A stretch of 64,000 nucleotides of DNA, taken from Mycobacterium sp. GA-0227b. Lineage in GTDB: Bacteria; Actinomycetota; Actinomycetes; Mycobacteriales; Mycobacteriaceae. A model generated the notes under the pieces. It saw nothing but the letters and a program-made list of their open reading frames with translations. It was not told where the DNA came from and searched no databases. A program made the position numbers and the translations under genes. Location: the NCBI RefSeq assembly GCF_001499855.1, contig NZ_LQIK01000003.1:62001-126000 (forward strand), written 5' to 3'. This document shows, in pieces, positions 63,216 to 64,000 of the stretch (position 1 is the stretch's first letter; every line of letters begins with the position of its first letter).

Positions 63216-64000
63216 GTGACTGCTGATGCGCAAACCAGGCCGGAGTCGACGGTTGACCGCGACGAACTGAGGACGCATCTGCGTGAGGCGGACGCTGGTG
63301 TGCTGGTCGCGGTGCTCGCCCAATTGACCGGTGATCCGTCTGTCATCGACCGGTACGGCGCCAATATCACCCATGTGCCGGATCCACCGGAGCGCCTGGG
63401 CACCACCGATACCGGCACCATGGAGGAGCTCGTCACGGCCGTGATCGAGGCGATCGACGCGCCCCGGCCGGCCGGTGCCGTGGCCCCAGAGGACCCGCAA
63501 CTGTTCGCCCGATTGCTGCCGGTGGCACTCGGCTCCGACGTGGAGGACGAGTTCATTCCGTTGCTGCTCGAACAGGGCGGCTTCCAACTGTCGCAGCCGA
63601 CGCTGCCGCGCACGGTGCCGATTCCGGAGACCACGACGGTGGCGATCATCGGCGCCGGAATCGCCGGCATCATCACCGCGCTCGCCGCCGCAGACGCGGG
63701 CGTCCGATATCAGATCTTCGACCGCAACGACGAGGTCGGCGGCACCTGGCTGACCACCCGCTATCCGGGGATCGGCGTCGACACGCCGTCGGCGTATTAC
63801 TCGCTGTCGCGTGAGGTGAATCCGGACTGGACGAGCTACTACCCGCAAGGCGGGGAGTACCAGAACTACCTCGTCGCGCTCGCCGACAAGTACGGCCTTC
63901 GCCAGCACACCCGATTCGGCACCGAAGTCGAGGCGTTGTGGTGGGACGAGGACCGTAAGCAATGGCAGATTCACGCGGTCGATCGCGACGGCAACCGCGA
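63216..64000 (+). CDS. Baeyer-Villiger monooxygenase with N-terminal extension (3' end outside window)
   Basis: At least 261 residues from GTG 63216. An alpha-helical N-terminal domain of ~135 residues (LRTHLREADAGVLVAVLAQL, MEELVTAVIEAIDAPRPAGA) precedes the FAD motif VAIIGAGIAGIITALAAADA and GGTWLTTRYPGIGVDTPSAY. The extension is the hallmark of 4-hydroxyacetophenone monooxygenase-type enzymes, which insert oxygen next to a ketone. The NADPH motif and fingerprint lie beyond the window edge. Divergent from fadD. Confidence 0.88.
   Translation, partial: MTADAQTRPESTVDRDELRTHLREADAGVLVAVLAQLTGDPSVIDRYGANITHVPDPPERLGTTDTGTMEELVTAVIEAIDAPRPAGAVAPEDPQLFARLLPVALGSDVEDEFIPLLLEQGGFQLSQPTLPRTVPIPETTTVAIIGAGIAGIITALAAADAGVRYQIFDRNDEVGGTWLTTRYPGIGVDTPSAYYSLSREVNPDWTSYYPQGGEYQNYLVALADKYGLRQHTRFGTEVEALWWDEDRKQWQIHAVDRDGNR

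Noticed and set aside
1..64000. CRISPR arrays, tRNA or rRNA genes, insertion sequences
   Set aside because: No regularly spaced direct repeats, clover-leaf-type sequences, ribosomal sequences or transposase genes were noticed in reading the window.

Overview
The window comes from a high-GC actinobacterium and reads as an environmental, rapid-grower-type mycobacterium (Mycolicibacterium/Mycobacterium). The gene order of several blocks matches the M. tuberculosis backbone as I remember it: helY - Rv2091c-like - Rv2090 - pepE; Rv2074/Rv2073c - cobL - cobM - cobK; cobIJ - cobH - cobG; cobN - Rv2061c; Rv2054 - fxsA - lnt/ppm1 - rbpA - Rv2049c-like; lppI - lipT. Lnt and Ppm are separate genes, as in fast growers, rather than one fused protein. 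Many genes have a TANNNT -10 box 6-7 bases before an ATG/GTG, the leaderless-mRNA pattern common in mycobacteria.

Layout. 1-7.7 kb: end of the helicase helY, a SnoaL-like gene divergent from an HxlR regulator with a tandem operator, a Q/P-rich membrane protein, a 5'-3' exonuclease, pepE, an F420-type flavoprotein and an SDR. 7.7-14.8 kb: aerobic cobalamin genes cobL-cobM-cobK (+) facing cobG-cobH-cobIJ (-), separated by a small-molecule kinase; cobN follows at 21.3-24.9 kb. Between them lie a TauD/AtsK-type dioxygenase, a four-gene osmoprotectant ABC transporter and a flavin monooxygenase. No cobF is present and no B12 riboswitch was recognised. 25-31.8 kb: two tandem PPOX flavoproteins, a dienelactone hydrolase, fxsA, an amidohydrolase, lnt, ppm1, rbpA and a small Cys-rich protein. 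31.8-35.8 kb: an alkanesulfonate operon ssuCBAD preceded by a 281-bp leader that can fold into an ordered structure and pair with the ssuC start region; it sits where M. tuberculosis has pks12/Rv2047c. 35.8-47 kb: lppI, lipT, a kinase fused to a second domain, small membrane proteins, a gluconate module (GntR regulator, gntK, gntP), RDD, a DoxX protein with an 11-residue repeat tail, and a thioesterase.

47-64 kb is a catabolic island: a PadR regulator, a 3-ketosteroid dehydrogenase-like flavoprotein divergent from a KshA-type Rieske oxygenase, a small CxxC protein, three SDRs, an HSL-family hydrolase, a SnoaL protein, an uncharacterised His/Asp-rich protein, an adjacent acyl-CoA dehydrogenase pair, a zinc alcohol dehydrogenase, a FadD and the start of a Baeyer-Villiger monooxygenase. 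Together these suggest oxidation, ring opening and CoA-dependent degradation of a steroid- or terpenoid-like compound. The island carries two deletion scars in which ends of unrelated genes are joined, and a 13E12-family HNH gene behind a LexA-like box.

The most interesting items are the structured ssu leader, the palindrome plus 33-codon ORF before cobN, the kinase fusion, the repeat-tailed DoxX protein, and the catabolic island with its scars. All family names are from recognition of translated sequence; no searches were run.
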